A stretch of DNA of 64,000 nt from Lycium barbarum (GCF_019175385.1 NC_083338.1:96027062-96091061); one strand, 5' to 3'. Numbered from the stretch's first letter, positions 36,298 to 49,900 are shown. The notes: generated from the sequence alone by a model not told the origin. Numbers and translations: made by a program.

Positions 36298-39200
36298 TGT
36301 CACGACCCAACCCCGTAGGCCGTGACTAGTGCCCGATCTGGGCACCCAAGCACACTTATCAAATGCTATCTCAAATTTTTATTAAACGCATTCAAGTTTG
36401 TAGCAGAAGCCGACAAGGCTATATTTCAATTTTTGATAATTTCCAGAAAAATTTCGGCAGAGTTTCCTTTGTTTTACGGACTATCCAATATAACCCTGCA
36501 CACAGAAAATACCAACAGGGGCCACCCAGGGCCAACAAGGCAACATTTAAACATATGCGGACCGGCCGCCGCGGCGAATGGGATCGCCCACACACAACAT
36601 ATACACATATTCATACAGAAAGACCCCAACCCACAAACATGTCCACAGACCTCTAAACAGACCGACAGAATCATATGACGGGATAGGGCCCCGCCGTACC
36701 CCAGATAAACATATGTACAGAATATACAACAGCAAAAGATATATACCAAAATTATAAGCTCCGGATCAAGGGGAGCAGTTCCCAAGTAGCGGAACAGGTA
36801 TCCTAAGCTGGCGGCGTATCAAAAGGTGCGTCTGTACCTGCGGGCATGTAGCGCAGCCCCCGAAGAACAGGGGGTCAGTACGAAAAATGTACCTAGTATG
36901 TAAAGCGGAAATGTAACAAATATAATCATAATCCAAACCAGAGATACAAAATATAGTGGATAGAGTCGAGCCCGAATACGAGTCAGAAATACAGAGTATA
37001 AATATATACAGAGTACCGGGTGTAACAGACAGAGCCGTAATCTGAATCAGAGGTACAGAGTATGGCTGACAAGGTCGTAATCTGAGTCAGAAGTACAAAG
37101 CGTGACTGACTAAGTCATAATCCGAAGCAGACGTACAATAGTAAAGCAGACAGAATCTAAATCAGTAACCGAATCAGACTTTTAGAAGTGCAACAGACAG
37201 AGTCATAGTCCAGATCAGATATACAGATGTGTACCAGACAGAATCATGCATGCAGAGTCATAAGAATATACAGATACAGATAGCATATATATATCAGATC
37301 CCGGCCCTCTAACGAGGGACGCGGTAACAGAACCCGACCCTCTTAGTACGGGACGCGGTGGACAGACAGATCAGATCATATGCCATCCTGGCCGCCATCC
37401 CCATACAAACACAACATCAAATCATATACAGATGTAAACAGAACCCGGCCCGCACACCGAGGGACGCAGTGAATAATGCAGTGGAATGTGCACGAATAAC
37501 AGAACCTGGCCCGGGCGCAGTGAAGGAAACATTGAGGCATCCACGAACAGACTAATGAGAAACCATATGCATACAAATCGTTACACAGACTCAATGAACT
37601 GGAGTAGGCCAAACGGTAGGTCAAATCAAAGTAATCAGACAATATTCATAATATACATATATGTCATTTGGGATGGCACAACAGATTTCATCAGAATAAG
37701 ATGTCCAGACGTCAAAATATACTATAAGACTCATAAATATCGTCATAACACTTATCATATGGAAGACAGAACAATAACCAAAAGTTACCTGTGAGTTTCG
37801 GACAGAAATGAGTTAATTAGATTCATACAGAAAATATCAGGTTTTGTGGGCCCATCTTGGGCTGAACCGAGGTGACGTACGTAAATTATGGATCATAGGT
37901 CTTATGGAGTCATCCATGAGAGTTTTAGGGCATTCCGACTTTATTTGTGAAAGTTACATACATATAGGTCGCTTTGGCGACAATTTATAAAAAAACTAGT
38001 TCAATCTTACTGAACGATTTGGAGCCAATTTCAATCTCTAATTTCTCGGAACATGGTCGTATCTAAGGCTCGCGTTCGAGCCTCTTATGTTTACAACATG
38101 CCAAGGAATGAAGGGAGAGACTTTACATACCTTAGTTGCGCTCTACGCTCGTTCAGATTCAATTCCCGTTTCGCTCGAAATCTAAAAATGGTCATTGTTA
38201 CCAATTGTCAATAGTAGACTTATAGCATTCTTTAATTCACTATTTGTCTATAGAAATTTGGGCAGCACCTCCCCTGTACATATGCCCAACCCAGAATTAC
38301 AATTCAGCAACCAACACATCAACAACAATACCAAATATATTAACATCATTTCCAACACCAGCATATGCCATAAAACAGCCCGCACATTATTTTCCAAATT
38401 TTCCCAACCAACCAATTCGCGATATAACTATTTAATAATTTTATTTCCGCAAAGAGGTCAAAATTAACACTAACAACATCAATAACAACATCCTCCACAT
38501 TCTACAAGTTAGATATATTTGTTTTCATCTAAAATTTTCTTCAAACCCCATTCTACAATTCAACCATACCAACAAACGAATTTATCACGCTATTTTCTTC
38601 GTTCTAATCCGTTAAAACTCTAAATAAACTTGTTAACAATGAAAAAGAGCCTTATTCATACCTTAAGTGCACAGACACCACGTCCACCCTCTTATTTTTA
38701 GTTGATTTTTAGCTCAAACCGAAGGCAACGCGACGTAGAACACTTTTCTCTTCATGGGCTTCGGGATTCGGGGCTCCGATTTTGGTCAAAAACTGTTTTT
38801 TTTTTCTCTAGGCTCTCCTCTCTCTTTTTCTCTAGAGTTTTCCAGGTCTTCTTGATCTGAAAATGAGGGAGAGAAACTGATTTTTTCTATTAAAAAGCGT
38901 GGGTAATGGGCCTGACCCGAATTGGAATCGGGTTGGGCCCATTTCACTGCCTAGCTTGACCTTTCTTCCTTAAAACGTTCATATCTCCTTATCCCGATGT
39001 CACATATAGGCCCACGACCTACCGTTGGAAAGCTATTTCAATTATCTACAACTTTTATTTCTGGGAGTTTTCCCAAATGCCAAACTTATAATGCCGTTTT
39101 TGCCCCTCCAAGTCAGGTCATCCGAAAATGTTTTCTTAAAAATATTCGTTTGGAGGGCTTCCACTTTGATTTGGCCCCAGGGCCCTTCACGAGTTGTGTT

Positions 39201-39314
39201 TAACTTTACATATACGATTCATATAACTTGTCACATGCCCCAAAAAAAATCTTGACATGTGGGCCCCACCTCAGCTTACAAATAATCCGACGTTCGAAAA
39301 TCCAGGATATAACA
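36298..39314 (-). mobile_element. Solo LTR, family B, antisense, TSD TATAA
   Basis: The 3,017-bp unit starts TGTCACGACCC and ends GGATATAACA, flanked by TATAA at 36293-36297 and 39315-39319. It shares with the other family-B LTRs the CCCCCGAAGAA/GGGGG hairpin, the CCCGTTTCGCTCGAA block and paired CACATG motifs (39231-39261). No internal region remains. Confidence 0.9.
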
Positions 39315-41150
39315 TATAAAGTCTAACTATACTATGACTGTCTACAAGCCACTACTACATTTTCTGACATAAAGAGGTCGGGACAGGGCCCCTTCATACC
39401 CATATGTACACAAAAGAATATTGTACCAAGACTAGACCGCCACTCCGGAACAAGAAACGTGCTCCAATATCGGTTGAACAGCAACCTACAGAGGCGGATT
39501 GTCAACCTGCCTACCTGAACCTGCGGGCATGAAACACAACGCCTCAGGAAAGGGGCATCAATACGGACAAATTACTGAGTATTTAAGGCATGAAGAACAA
39601 CATAATAAGGGCATGAAGGTAACATGAGATAAAAAAAAAAGTCAACATGTACATCTGAATGCCACTGAGGGCATATATAAGCCACACTATTGGACTTTAT
39701 CATCATCATCAAGCCGCTATTTGGGGCTATCATCATCATCATCATACCGCACTTAACTATAGTGGTGTACATAATAGGTGCCGTACCCCGCCGACTATAG
39801 CGCGGTTTGGTGTCATAATATATATAATGCATGCATGAGAGCGCAAAGAAGAGTTACGACTCTATCAGAGTGACGTAAAGTCATTACTCATCTGATTATC
39901 ATTATGGAACTATCATCATCAACATAACTTACTTTGAAGGATCAACAATCATTAGACAAGATCAATATCATCATAAAGAGGTTAAGAACGAAAGCTTCTG
40001 GCACATCTAAGAGTAGAGTCATTATGGAATGACTTACGTTTACGTTTCGTTTTGTTATAGATCACACCAAAATGAAAGGAGAGTTAGCCTTAACATACCT
40101 CAAGTGGTCCAAGTAACTTAACCACGAACTTCCCACAACTTAAGGTGTCAATTCTATAACAAAGGAATACATATCTAACTCAGTTGGTGCTCGTATATCA
40201 TGTACATCAATCGGTAGTTCGATCTTAAAACGAAACGGGAAGCATCTCCCCTTATTATTTAGCTAAAACAACATATACAACAACCTACAACAACCACAAC
40301 AACAAGAAGCTCAGTTGAGCTTCTTATACTTGTTTCAACAACTATACAAGGATATACATCAACCAACTCCCAAATATACTAATATACAATTCCCTTTCTT
40401 TCCATCCATGAAGTACAATCTCAACAATATCTTAACAACATCAAACACTATCCATATACATGAAAATCATCTCAATAACACCACAATAACATGATCAAAA
40501 CAACCCATAACTCAACATAGCCTTTAACTCATATTTGAACTTCCTTTCGCACTTTCTTCTCTTAACAAGTTGCATAGAGGCTAGATAATACCATAAACAT
40601 GAAAATGAAGTAGTAACTTACCTTAGAAACTTAAGAACACCTCAAATTAGAAGTTGCTTCACTCCAAAGTTTCCTCCAAAATCTCCACACGAAAAAGAAC
40701 TAGTATCCGAAGCACAATCCGAAGTCTTTAGCACTAAATCTTTACTCTTAACCTATGAATTGATTGGGTTAACTTAGAAGACATTTGAAAGGGTTTTGGG
40801 AGAGCTTTGAGGTCTGGTGATGAATAAAAATGAGTAAAAGACGAGCTGATCCAATATATATAACTTAAAACATCTCCACCGCCTCATTTTTTATGCCTAA
40901 TTTGACGGGCCATCAAACAGTTTTGCGGGCGTAAAATGGGGCGTCAAATTGGCCACCAAAAATTGGCTCACTGTGACCATTTTGTGGTGGGGGTGTGCCA
41001 TTTGATGGGCCGTCAAATTGATTTTTCAAATTGCACTACCCGAGTAGTCTGTCTTAAAACACCCACAACTTCCTACTCTGATATCGGATCAACGAACGGT
41101 TTGTTGCGTTGAAAGCTAGACTCAATGAACTTCAATTTGGATAGGAAATG
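39315..41150 (-). mobile_element. Antisense family-A LTR copy, part after solo LTR, cut by Ogre insertion
   Basis: It continues from 36297 (GTCTAACTATACTATGACTGTCTACAAGCC). It has CATCATCAT microsatellite stretches at about 39699-39755, the GACTATAGCGCG block also found in the LTR at 986-3290, and TTTGA/TCAAA palindromes at 40901-41017. It stops abruptly at 41150 where the Ogre LTR (TGTTATACCCC) starts, so the missing start of this LTR was separated or deleted. Confidence 0.75.
40901..41017. repeat. Near-palindromes with GGCC core and TTTGA/TCAAA arms
   Basis: TTTGACGGGCCATCAAA (40901-40917) and TTTGATGGGCCGTCAAA (41001-41017) flank a less regular copy (GCGGGCGTAAAATGGGGCGTCAAA). This position corresponds to the palindrome cluster of the other family-A copies. 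Confidence 0.7.
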
Positions 41151-44100
41151 TGTTATACCCCATTTTAAATGGGTCAAATCGGAGTACAATATATTGGTGA
41201 TTCCTATTTGTTTATTTTAAGGAGTCGCCACCTAATTAATTTAAAGGTGAATCAGGACACCTAGTTATTAACTAAGATAAAGCTAGACTAAACCTCCGTT
41301 AATGGTCTGCTTAACTTAATTATTCTAGGTAAGGGTTCTTATTTATCCTAAAGGGAAGGGATAAGGCATCCTCTAAGATCTGTTACATACGGTTACCGAC
41401 CAAACTTAGGTTATTTAATTAAGACTAAAAAAAATATAGCATTTTAAATGTTTAGGAAAATAGCTTGTGAATATTCTCAAGATTTCAAAATGGAAAGTGC
41501 AAGACTACTATTTAAATTAAATAAAGTAGTAATTTAAAAAAAAGGCTTTAGTTATAAGTTAAACTAAAGAAAACATGGGATAATGCAAGGTTTTTTATAA
41601 ACATTCAAAATAATTTAAAGGCTAGGTATCGATTGATTTTAACGGCTTAAAAAATATATTGAATGGCCAGACTAGATAGATAAATAGCTAGTATAAATTT
41701 GAAAAGTAACTTTATAAGTAGATTCTCTTTTTTTTTTCGGGTTAAATTAGGCATTTGACGAAAATGAAGACTTCAAAATATTGAAAACTTATTATATTTA
41801 TTTTTCTTCCAAAGATATATTAAAAACTTCCATTATTATATAAAAATAACGCCCGTTTTCTTTTCAAAGATATACTAAAATACTTCGAAAAACGAATTAA
41901 AATATTTCCGTTATTATATCGGAATAGTGTCCGTTTTCTTTTCAAAGATATGCTAAAATACTTCGTGAAATGAATAATAAAAAAAAAAGCATTTCCATTA
42001 ATGTATCAAATAGCGTCCCAATTAGCCCCACTAAATTAGATATTCTAAGTTAGCTAAGTAATCACACATGAATACAAATAACTTAAGCATACTATAAGAT
42101 GTTGTTTCAACACACAGCAAACTTTCTCATTTTTTTCTCCCCCATTTATACTGCTTCGGCCTGGATTATTTTCCGAAAAGGGGAAGAGAGACACGAATAG
42201 AGAGATCTCGTCTCGAATGTCATGGGAATTAGTTTCGGCCAAGCTGAATGAACTAGGAACACGAGTGGAGCAGTGGAATCGTTTGGATCTAGCATCGAAA
42301 TCGAGTCTCATTTGAGACTCCTCGCAATCCCGGATGTCATGCAAAAGAAAGAAGAAAAGAAAAGAATTAGAGCGACGACATACTTTTTATAATACAAGAT
42401 TTTATGAAAAACAACCAACATAATAGAGCACTTTCGATTAGAACGCATCTACACCCATTCGCTACTAAATACAAATATGTATAAGTATGCAGCATGCACC
42501 AAAGGCCTATATTTATTTATGTAGTGAAAAGGAGAACCTATAGGGAAGAGAAAACAAGCCCAAACAGTGGGCAGGCCCAATTAAATGACAACAGCCACAA
42601 GGATGACAGCAGGCCCAAAAACGTGTCAAAGCAAAAAAATAAAAATACAGTAGGCCCAAAATAAAGTAGCAGTTTCAGTTTTCAGAATAAAATAAATGAC
42701 TTATGTATACATTATGTATATTTAAGTATGCCTCGTGTATACACATTCATAAGGATGCTTAGAAGGTTCATATTGGAAAGCTTTTACCAATTTAAGACAG
42801 CCCGGACACATACATTAAATTCTCATACTAAACAGTTCCAAACTCCTTCCTAAACATGCTTATTAGTACAGAGTGAAGGATCACATAGCACTATAGGGGA
42901 TTCACAGTACCATCAAGTGTACAAACAGGTTCGAACTAATGTAAAATGACCATAGTGCAAGCTGCTATCAATGTTTTGAATACAAGATCATAGACATCCA
43001 TCATAGACTCCACAAATCACCAAACAGACTCATTCATGTTATAAGATGCAGATTTCAGAAGTCCTTTGATTCATTTTAAGATCCAGAACAGTGCCAAATA
43101 ACAAACTTCATGCTTAAGACAAGACTATACCCGATTTAGCTTTAGAAACGAAGAAGAATAATTGTCCCTTTCATCTTTAAGAAGCAAATTTTCATCCCAG
43201 TGGTATCAGTTCTAATTTCAATCAACATAATGCATCATTTTTTAGTATAGTATCTAACATATCATGGGGTACTCCAACAGAAACACAAACTATACAGGAC
43301 ATATGTATCCTTAGACAACCATCATAGACAGAGGCATTAAAGAATACTACCACATGCTTGGATCACATAGGATAAATGAACACATTTTGAGTTGGAAACT
43401 CGGACACAAGCAACCACAGGATAGCTTATATTAACATGCTGAGCAGTTCTAAGTCATGTAAATAATAGGCCAATAGCATGGTCAAATAAACCAGAACTCC
43501 TAATCTCAGAAAGACACAGGGGTTACTCAGGCATTCAATACAATGATTTAGCTCAAACAAACACCAAACCTGATACTTCAAAATGCCAAATAAAAGCATA
43601 AGCTATTACAAGGTGGGGTAACAGTTTTGGCCATGGGACAACTTAACAGGGTCAACAACATGATTCAAACTAGATTTCACATACTTAGTCTTTCCCTACA
43701 GTGTCATCTACCTAGCATAAGAACATTCGTCATTGACACAGATTAACAAGAATGACAACAAGATCATGCATTAAGCAAATGACAGACAAGAACTTAAACT
43801 AAGCCCTCATTTAGCAGCCAGATTTGAAACCACACCTAGATGTTATTGTAAAATGGGCACTCAACTACCTCTTAACAGGGCAAGCATACAATCATGGTCA
43901 CAACACATATTTAACATAAATTTAAAATGACACAGGCTTAAAGGAACATGCTTAATCACACAAGTTGAGTCCACAGCAAAGTCATGCTTATCTAAGACTG
44001 TTTAAGCTATAAATAGCACATAAGACATGATCAATTGGTCCACATTTGGTTAATAAGAAGCATATAATGTCACTCTTGATAACACAGAATCAACATATAA

Positions 44101-45117
44101 GGACCATACTTTATTATTTGAATAGGGTGGAATCAAACTAGTTCATGAAGCATGCTTAACTAGAACTAATCATGCCATTAAGGCCAAGATTTAACCTACG
44201 CAACATATTTAAACCATATTGAACCAAACTAATTTAACATATCAAACAAGCTTAGTTATCAAACATAAGAACATTATTGATCTGATTAGCATGCTTAATA
44301 ACTAGTTAAATTAGTTCACATAATCCTATTCCTTTTAACTAAATCAAACTGAGCACAAATATAACTCACACATAGAACCAAACTATTCTAACACATATAT
44401 AGATATTAAACTACACACACAAATCATATAAAAGCAGTAAAATAAACTAACACATAACAAATAAACCTAAAAATGCAGAAACAAAAAAAGAAAGGAGAAT
44501 TACCTTCTTCGGGTGCAGCGAAGTGGGGCTTCGAATCTCCGATATACACTCGAAACACTACAATCTCCGAGTTTGCATACACTCGGATTCGAAACAGTAA
44601 CAGGCGCAAATGAGAATAAAAAAAAAGGATTCGGTACTTCCAATGAATATCAAAAGCAGTGAGATTAATATTTTTAGGGGATTGAGGCGGCTAAAAAAAA
44701 GAACTTCTCCTCTAAAACGAAACTCGAAGCAAGCATTTATAGGGGGGTAGAACCGCTGGGGTTTCATTGGGCGGGAATCTGAAACACAGATTCAAAGTCG
44801 AGTCAAAAATTGGTGCTAAGCTGAACGTTGAAGCCTCTTCACGTGATTTGCTTCAAATTTGCTCAAAAAGGACAGATCTTTTCTGGTTTTTAGATGTGAA
44901 AGTCAAACTTTTCCAATAGTGGAGATGGAGCCAAACTTGGCTCTGCCATTAATAGAGTCGTTCACGAGAGAGGAGGAGAGATGGAGCGGCTGTTAGGGTT
45001 CTGATAAGTATTTGAAAACGGACAAAGCTTGCATGGATGGGGGTGGACAAATCTATCCATGGCTAAAGAGAACATTCGGGTTTACTGAAAATGGAGAGGA
45101 AGAGAGAGGGGCCGGGC

Positions 45118-45141
45118 GGGGGGGGGGGGGGGGGGGGGGGG
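45118..45141 (+). repeat. Poly-G tract, 24 bases
   Basis: An uninterrupted G run within the Ogre LTR, after GCCGGGC. Confidence 0.9.
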
Positions 45142-45614
45142 TGCAGCGTGAAGAAACGAATATAACCCTAATGGCTTCATCTTTTTGTTGAACGAATCGG
45201 GTCGGGTCATTGGGTTAAAACGGGTAGCGGACTAGGAATGATTTGGGCTGGTAATTTTTTTGGGCTGGGTATTATTTTAAGTGACAATGGGCTGGTCCGA
45301 AAAAATTTGTGAGTTGATGAATTTAAAAACATGGGTTGGGCCATTGGACGAATGAGCTTCTAAATTTAAATGAAGGACCCATTTTAATTAACTATGTATT
45401 AACGCGTACTAAAAAAATTACCTAATATAAAGCTATATATTTGTTAGTACTCAGATAAAATTATGTGATATCACAATAGCCGTGCGATAATATTTTAAAA
45501 GTTTAACAGTAAGTAGATGTTATTGTTTAATTGCGCAAAGTAAATGCGATGCGTGTGTGCATAAGACGGTAAATAGAAAATGTTAAAAGTGATCATAATG
45601 CAAATCATAATAGT

Positions 45615-45624
45615 AATGGTAACG

Positions 45625-45712
<88 letters not shown>
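45615..45712 (+). repeat. (AAT)n microsatellite in Ogre LTR
   Basis: About 30 nearly perfect AAT/ATA triplets. A shorter, interrupted relative (AATAATAACG units) is at 57625-57706 in the remnant of the other LTR. Confidence 0.95.
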
Positions 45713-45892
45713 TAATAACAGTAATAATAATGATAATAAGCAATGACTATAGTTGGATAATAAACGGCAGTATTAATAGCAAGCTAATTAAAATTGTGGC
45801 AAAGTATAAATGACTATTCTTAAGCTATTAAAAATATTAGAAATGCCAGTAAATATTTTGGAAGGAAGGCGAGACAAAATTGGGTGTCAACA

Positions 45893-45912
45893 ACTTGTCC
45901 CTCTTTGACCGG
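45893..45912 (-). other. Ogre polypurine tract
   Basis: The minus strand reads GGTCAAAGAGGGACAAG directly before TGTTGACACCC, a standard plus-strand primer position. Confidence 0.75.
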
Positions 45913-46639
45913 TAATGATGAAAGAATTTTCGGGCAAAGACGTTGACTTAGTAGACCATTTTGTCCCGACCCACAGAATTTGGGAGGCCTTAAGGATACA
46001 GAAAATTTGAGAGGATTGCGGTCGAACTCCAGTCTCCGAGTTGCCTACATATCTCTGGTTGCACGAGAATCAGGCCGTGTGTAGTTCTGGGATAACTACG
46101 ACGTCTATGAATAACGAGTCTCGATTGGTGCAAATCTTTACAAAATATTGTCCCAGTGTCGAATTATGATGATACTGGGTGTTATGATCGAACTTGAGAA
46201 TTCTGAAATATGAATATGCGGAACGCAAGCGGAATATTTGGGTTAGAGACGAGCGTTCGAGGTAGACCCTTGACCCTTGTCAGGAAGTCTAATTATCCTT
46301 CCCAACAAATTTCCCAGTTCACTGCCGAAGAAATAGTTTCACGTTCCGCTAAAGCCCCTGCGAGACTTAAACTAGATAAAAATAGTTAGTAAATAAATAT
46401 CGGAAGTAAACCGATGTAAAATAGCCTTAGCTGGGGCTAAGGAAAATGAGGTTTTAGGCCGATGATTCATGAGAATGATGCCTTTGGCGATGGTTAATGA
46501 AAATAAGGCCTTAACCAGATATGAAGATGAGGCTATTTAAGCCGAATGATTTATGAAAATGAGGCTTTCTAAGCCGGCATAATGAGGTTTTCCTTTAAAA
46601 CCCAATGGTTGATGAAAATGAGGTTATTAAACCAACATG

Positions 46640-47190
46640 ATTCATGGTGTAAAGCATTTATGCAGGGAATTTTAAAGCATTTGTGCGGTGCGCGTGCGTT
46701 TGAAAGCATTTGTGCGAAGCGGCTGAAAGCATTTGTGCGAAGCGGCTGAAAGCATTTGTGCAATGCGTGTGCGGTGCGAAGCATTTTGAAGGAGGCTATG
46801 CAATGTATGTGCGGTGAATTTGAAAGAAGTATTGCAATATGCGTGCAGTGTACTTGAAAGCATTTATGCAGAGCATTTGAAGGCATATGGTGCAATGCAT
46901 GTGCGGTGCATTTGAAAGTATTCATGCAGAGCATTTGAAAGCGGCAGTGCTACGCGTGTGCAGTGCATTTGAAAACAACAGTGTCATTCATGTGCGGTGC
47001 GTTCGAAAGTATTTATGCAGTGCGTTTGCAGGTCATTTGAAAGTAATAGTGCAATGCATGTGCGGTGCGTTTGAGAGCATTTATGCAGGGCATTTGAAAG
47101 CAATAGTGCGTGTGCAGTGCATTTGAAAGCATTTATGCGAAGCATTTGAAAGCAATAGAAAATATTTGTGCGTCGATACATTTGAAAAAT
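46640..47190 (-). repeat. Variable tandem repeats in Ogre 3'UTR
   Basis: An irregular array of short units built from GCATTTGAAAGCATTTATGCA and GTGCGGTGC-like blocks, repeated more than ten times over about 550 bp. Unit length and order vary. Hypervariable tandem repeats in the 3'UTR are known for Tat/Ogre elements and have been linked to satellite origin. ORFs on both strands here are by-products of the repetition. Confidence 0.85.
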
Positions 47191-47369
47191 CATTTGCAAG
47201 ACTTAAGCATTAATTTATCGCAAATTTCGAGAATTATTGACACTTGAGAGGCATAATTGTTATAAGAAAGCTCAAACCGCTCGACGCGCAATCCTTGCAA
47301 GGCTGTAAACATTACATATTTCAGCTTCCGCAATTTGGAAATCTGCATTCAAAGAAAATTTGTAAGTTT

Positions 47370-47390
47370 GGGGGGGGGGGGGGGGGGGGG
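47370..47390 (+). repeat. Poly-G tract, 21 bases plus G7
   Basis: A 21-base G run, one A, then seven G, in the Ogre 3'UTR. Confidence 0.9.
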
Positions 47391-47763
47391 AGGGGGGGTT
47401 GATTCGCGTTGACTTTGAAGATCCGGCGCTTGACGCTTCATGCTTCCAACTTTGTCTGGACTTGTAACCTCCACCTATTTCTAAGTCTTGGCCAATTAAC
47501 AAAACTATTTGATTAAAAATATTATTTCAAAAGGAAATATGCATAAATTATGGTAAATATGTATATAGTGATAAATAATTTCTGCTGAACTTGGAACTGT
47601 GACACATTGTGAAACAAAGCGAATGCCCTTTCTTCGAAGTCTTTCCTTTGTTTGATGACTCTGCTGGCCATATACTCTTTCATTTCTCTCGATGTCGTCT
47701 TGCAATGATGCCCTTAAAAGTGTCCCAGTTTTTGGCATAGGAGGATGTTGAACTTTTAACATG

Positions 47764-48040
47764 ACGAGACCGAGCCTTATATAGGCTGCCTATGTATCCC
47801 ACTATGGGAATCAGGTCAAGCGTAGTTCAAATTACAAGAAAAATAAAATTGAGGTTTTCTAATAATGTGACCGAAGCCTATGTAGGCCGCCTACGTATCC
47901 CACCGCGGGAATCAGGTCAGGCGTAGTTCATGTTACAAACAAATGGAAATTTTCTGGAAATCTCTATCTTAAAAGCCCAAACCCGATATAGGTTTCTTAC
48001 GTATCCCGCCGAGGGAACGTAGATTCATTACATAGAAAGA
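47764..48040 (-). repeat. Three diverged about 100-bp repeats in Ogre 3'UTR
   Basis: Units at about 47764, 47869 and 47978 share ACCGAGCC/GAAGCC, GTATCCCRCYRYGGGAA and CAGGTCARGCGTAGTTCA. In sense they read GGGATACGTAGG-type blocks, often seen between integrase and LTR in Ogre-like elements. Confidence 0.75.
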
Positions 48041-48079
48041 CATTACAAAATATTACATATAAAAATAAATGAAAAGCTC

Positions 48080-49900
48080 CTAAACGTAGTATCTCTTGAC
48101 GGCATCTGCATTGATAGCTTTCGGCCACACTTCGCCATCCATTTCTGCTAGAATTAATGCTCTTCCAGTCAGTACTCGGTGAACCATGTAAGGCCCTTGC
48201 CAGTTAGGTGCAAATTTTACCTTAGCTTCATTTTGGCATGGGAATATGCGCTTCAATACCAATTGCCCCTGTTTGAATTATCTTGGTCTTACCTTTTTGT
48301 TGAAAGCTTTGGCCATTCGGTTCTGATAAAGTTGCCCATGACAAACTGCATTCATCCTCTTTTCATCAATGAGCATCAATTGTTCATATCGGTTTTGTAT
48401 CCACTTGGCCTCACTCAACTTGGCTTCTTGGATAATTCTTAAAAATGGTATCTCTACCTCTGCAGGTAACACAGCCTCTGTTCCATAGACCAAAAGATAA
48501 GGCGTTGCCCCAGTTGAAGTCCTAACAGTGGTGCGGTAACCGAGAAGGGCCAATGGTAATTTTTCGTGCCAATGTCTGTAATTATCAATCATCTTCCGCA
48601 ATATTCTCTTGATGTTTTTGTTGGCTGCTTCAACTGCTCCATTCATCTGAGGTCTGTATGGAGTGGAATTGCGGTGAGTAATCTTAAATGTTTCGCAAAT
48701 CTCACGCATTAGGTCACTATTAAGATTAGCTCCATTATCTGTTATAATTGACTCAGGGATTCCGAATCGGCAAATGATGATATTGCGAACAAAGTCTACC
48801 ACCACCTTCTTCGTCACTGACTTGTGCGAAGACGCTTCCACCCATTTTGTAAAGTAATCGATGGCTACCAAAATGAACATATGTCCATTTGACGCTGCTG
48901 GCTCGATAGGACCGATGACATCCATGCCCCAAGCTGCGAATGGCCACGGAGAACTCGTCACATTTAACTCATTTGGTGGAACTCGAATCAAATCGCCATG
49001 AATCTGACATTGGTGACACTTTTCACAAAATGAATGCAATCTGATTCCATAGTCATCCAGAAATAGCCTGCTAATTTTCTTAGCCAGAGTAAAACCATTC
49101 ATGTGAGGCCCACATGTACCGCCATGCACTTCTTCAATCAAATTGGCCGCTTCTTTGGCATCAACACACCTTAATAGTCCTAAATCTGGAGTCCTCCCAT
49201 AAAGGATTTCTCCATTTAGGAAAAAGTGGTTTGCTAATCTTCGAAGTGTTCTCTTCTGAACACTGGTTATGCCTTCTGGATAGTCTCCTGCCTTGAGATA
49301 TTTCTTAATGCCATAGTACCAAGGTTCTCCATCAGATTCTTCATCTACACAGAAACAATAAGCTTGCTGATCGTGCACATTCACCTTGATAGGATCTATG
49401 TAATTCTTGTCCGAGTGTTGAATCATAGAGGACAAGGTTGCCAAAACATCAGCGAGCTCATTTTGAGCCCTTGGAACATGTTTGAATTCCACTTTGATGA
49501 ATTTCTTACACAAATCTTTCACGCAATGCAGGTACGGAAGTATCTTCACATTCTTAGTGGTCCATTCGCCTTGTACTTGATGAACCAATAAGTCAGAATC
49601 ACCTACAACCAATAATTCTTGTATGTTCATATCAACGGCCATTTTGAGTCCAAGGATACAAGCCTCATATTCTGCTATATTGTTGGTGCACGGAAACCTG
49701 AGCTTTGCTGAAATTGGATAATGCTGTCCTGACTCCGAAATTAAGACCGCTCCAACGCCGACTCCTTTGGAGTTCGCAGCCCCATCAAAGAACATTCTCC
49801 ACCCTGGATATTCTTCTGCGATATCTTCTCCGACAAACAACACTTCTTCATCAAGGAAATAAGTCTTAAGGGGCATGTATTCTTCATCTACGGGATTTTC
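48080..49900 (-). pseudogene. Ogre second RNase H (aRNH) and integrase
   Basis: The archaeal-type RNase H comes first (PGWRMFFDGAANSKGVGVGA, EYEACILGL, VVGDSDLLV and VPRAQNELADVLA, about 49810-49430). This is a marker of the Tat/Ogre lineage. The integrase follows: a zinc module near 49150-48990 (HGGTCGPHMNG ... CEKCHQC), D in WGMDVIGP (about 48925), D in ITDNGANLNS (about 48740) and E in NGAVEAANKN (about 48630). A stop at 48278-48280 interrupts the C-terminus before VLKRIFPCQNEAKVKFAPNWQGPY. The integrase joins element cDNA to the genome. It shares its frame with the RT segment upstream but is broken by stops between 49900 and 50105. Confidence 0.9.

Larger units (their letters stand above)
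41151..45892 (-). mobile_element. 3' LTR of giant Ogre/Tat element, 4,742 bp, antisense
   Basis: The plus strand starts TGTTATACCCC and ends GGGTGTCAACA, so in sense it starts TGTTGACACCC and ends GGGGTATAACA. A polypurine tract follows on the element side. It contains a 24-base poly-G run (45118-45141), an (AAT)n microsatellite (about 45615-45710) and long AT-rich non-coding stretches. LTRs of 4-5 kb are typical of the Ogre lineage. No supported genes lie within. Confidence 0.85.

Noticed and set aside
36086..36785. ORFs of 62-118 codons across the junction of LTR fragments
   Set aside because: They span LTR boundaries and the solo-LTR insertion site and have no domain.
45495..45813. Poly-Ile ORFs on both strands
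   Set aside because: Translation of an (AAT)n microsatellite.
46640..47199. Regularly repeated short units resembling a CRISPR-like array or Cys/His-rich ORFs
   Set aside because: Unit spacing is irregular, there are no distinct spacers, and it lies in a plant retroelement 3'UTR; the ORFs result from the repeats.
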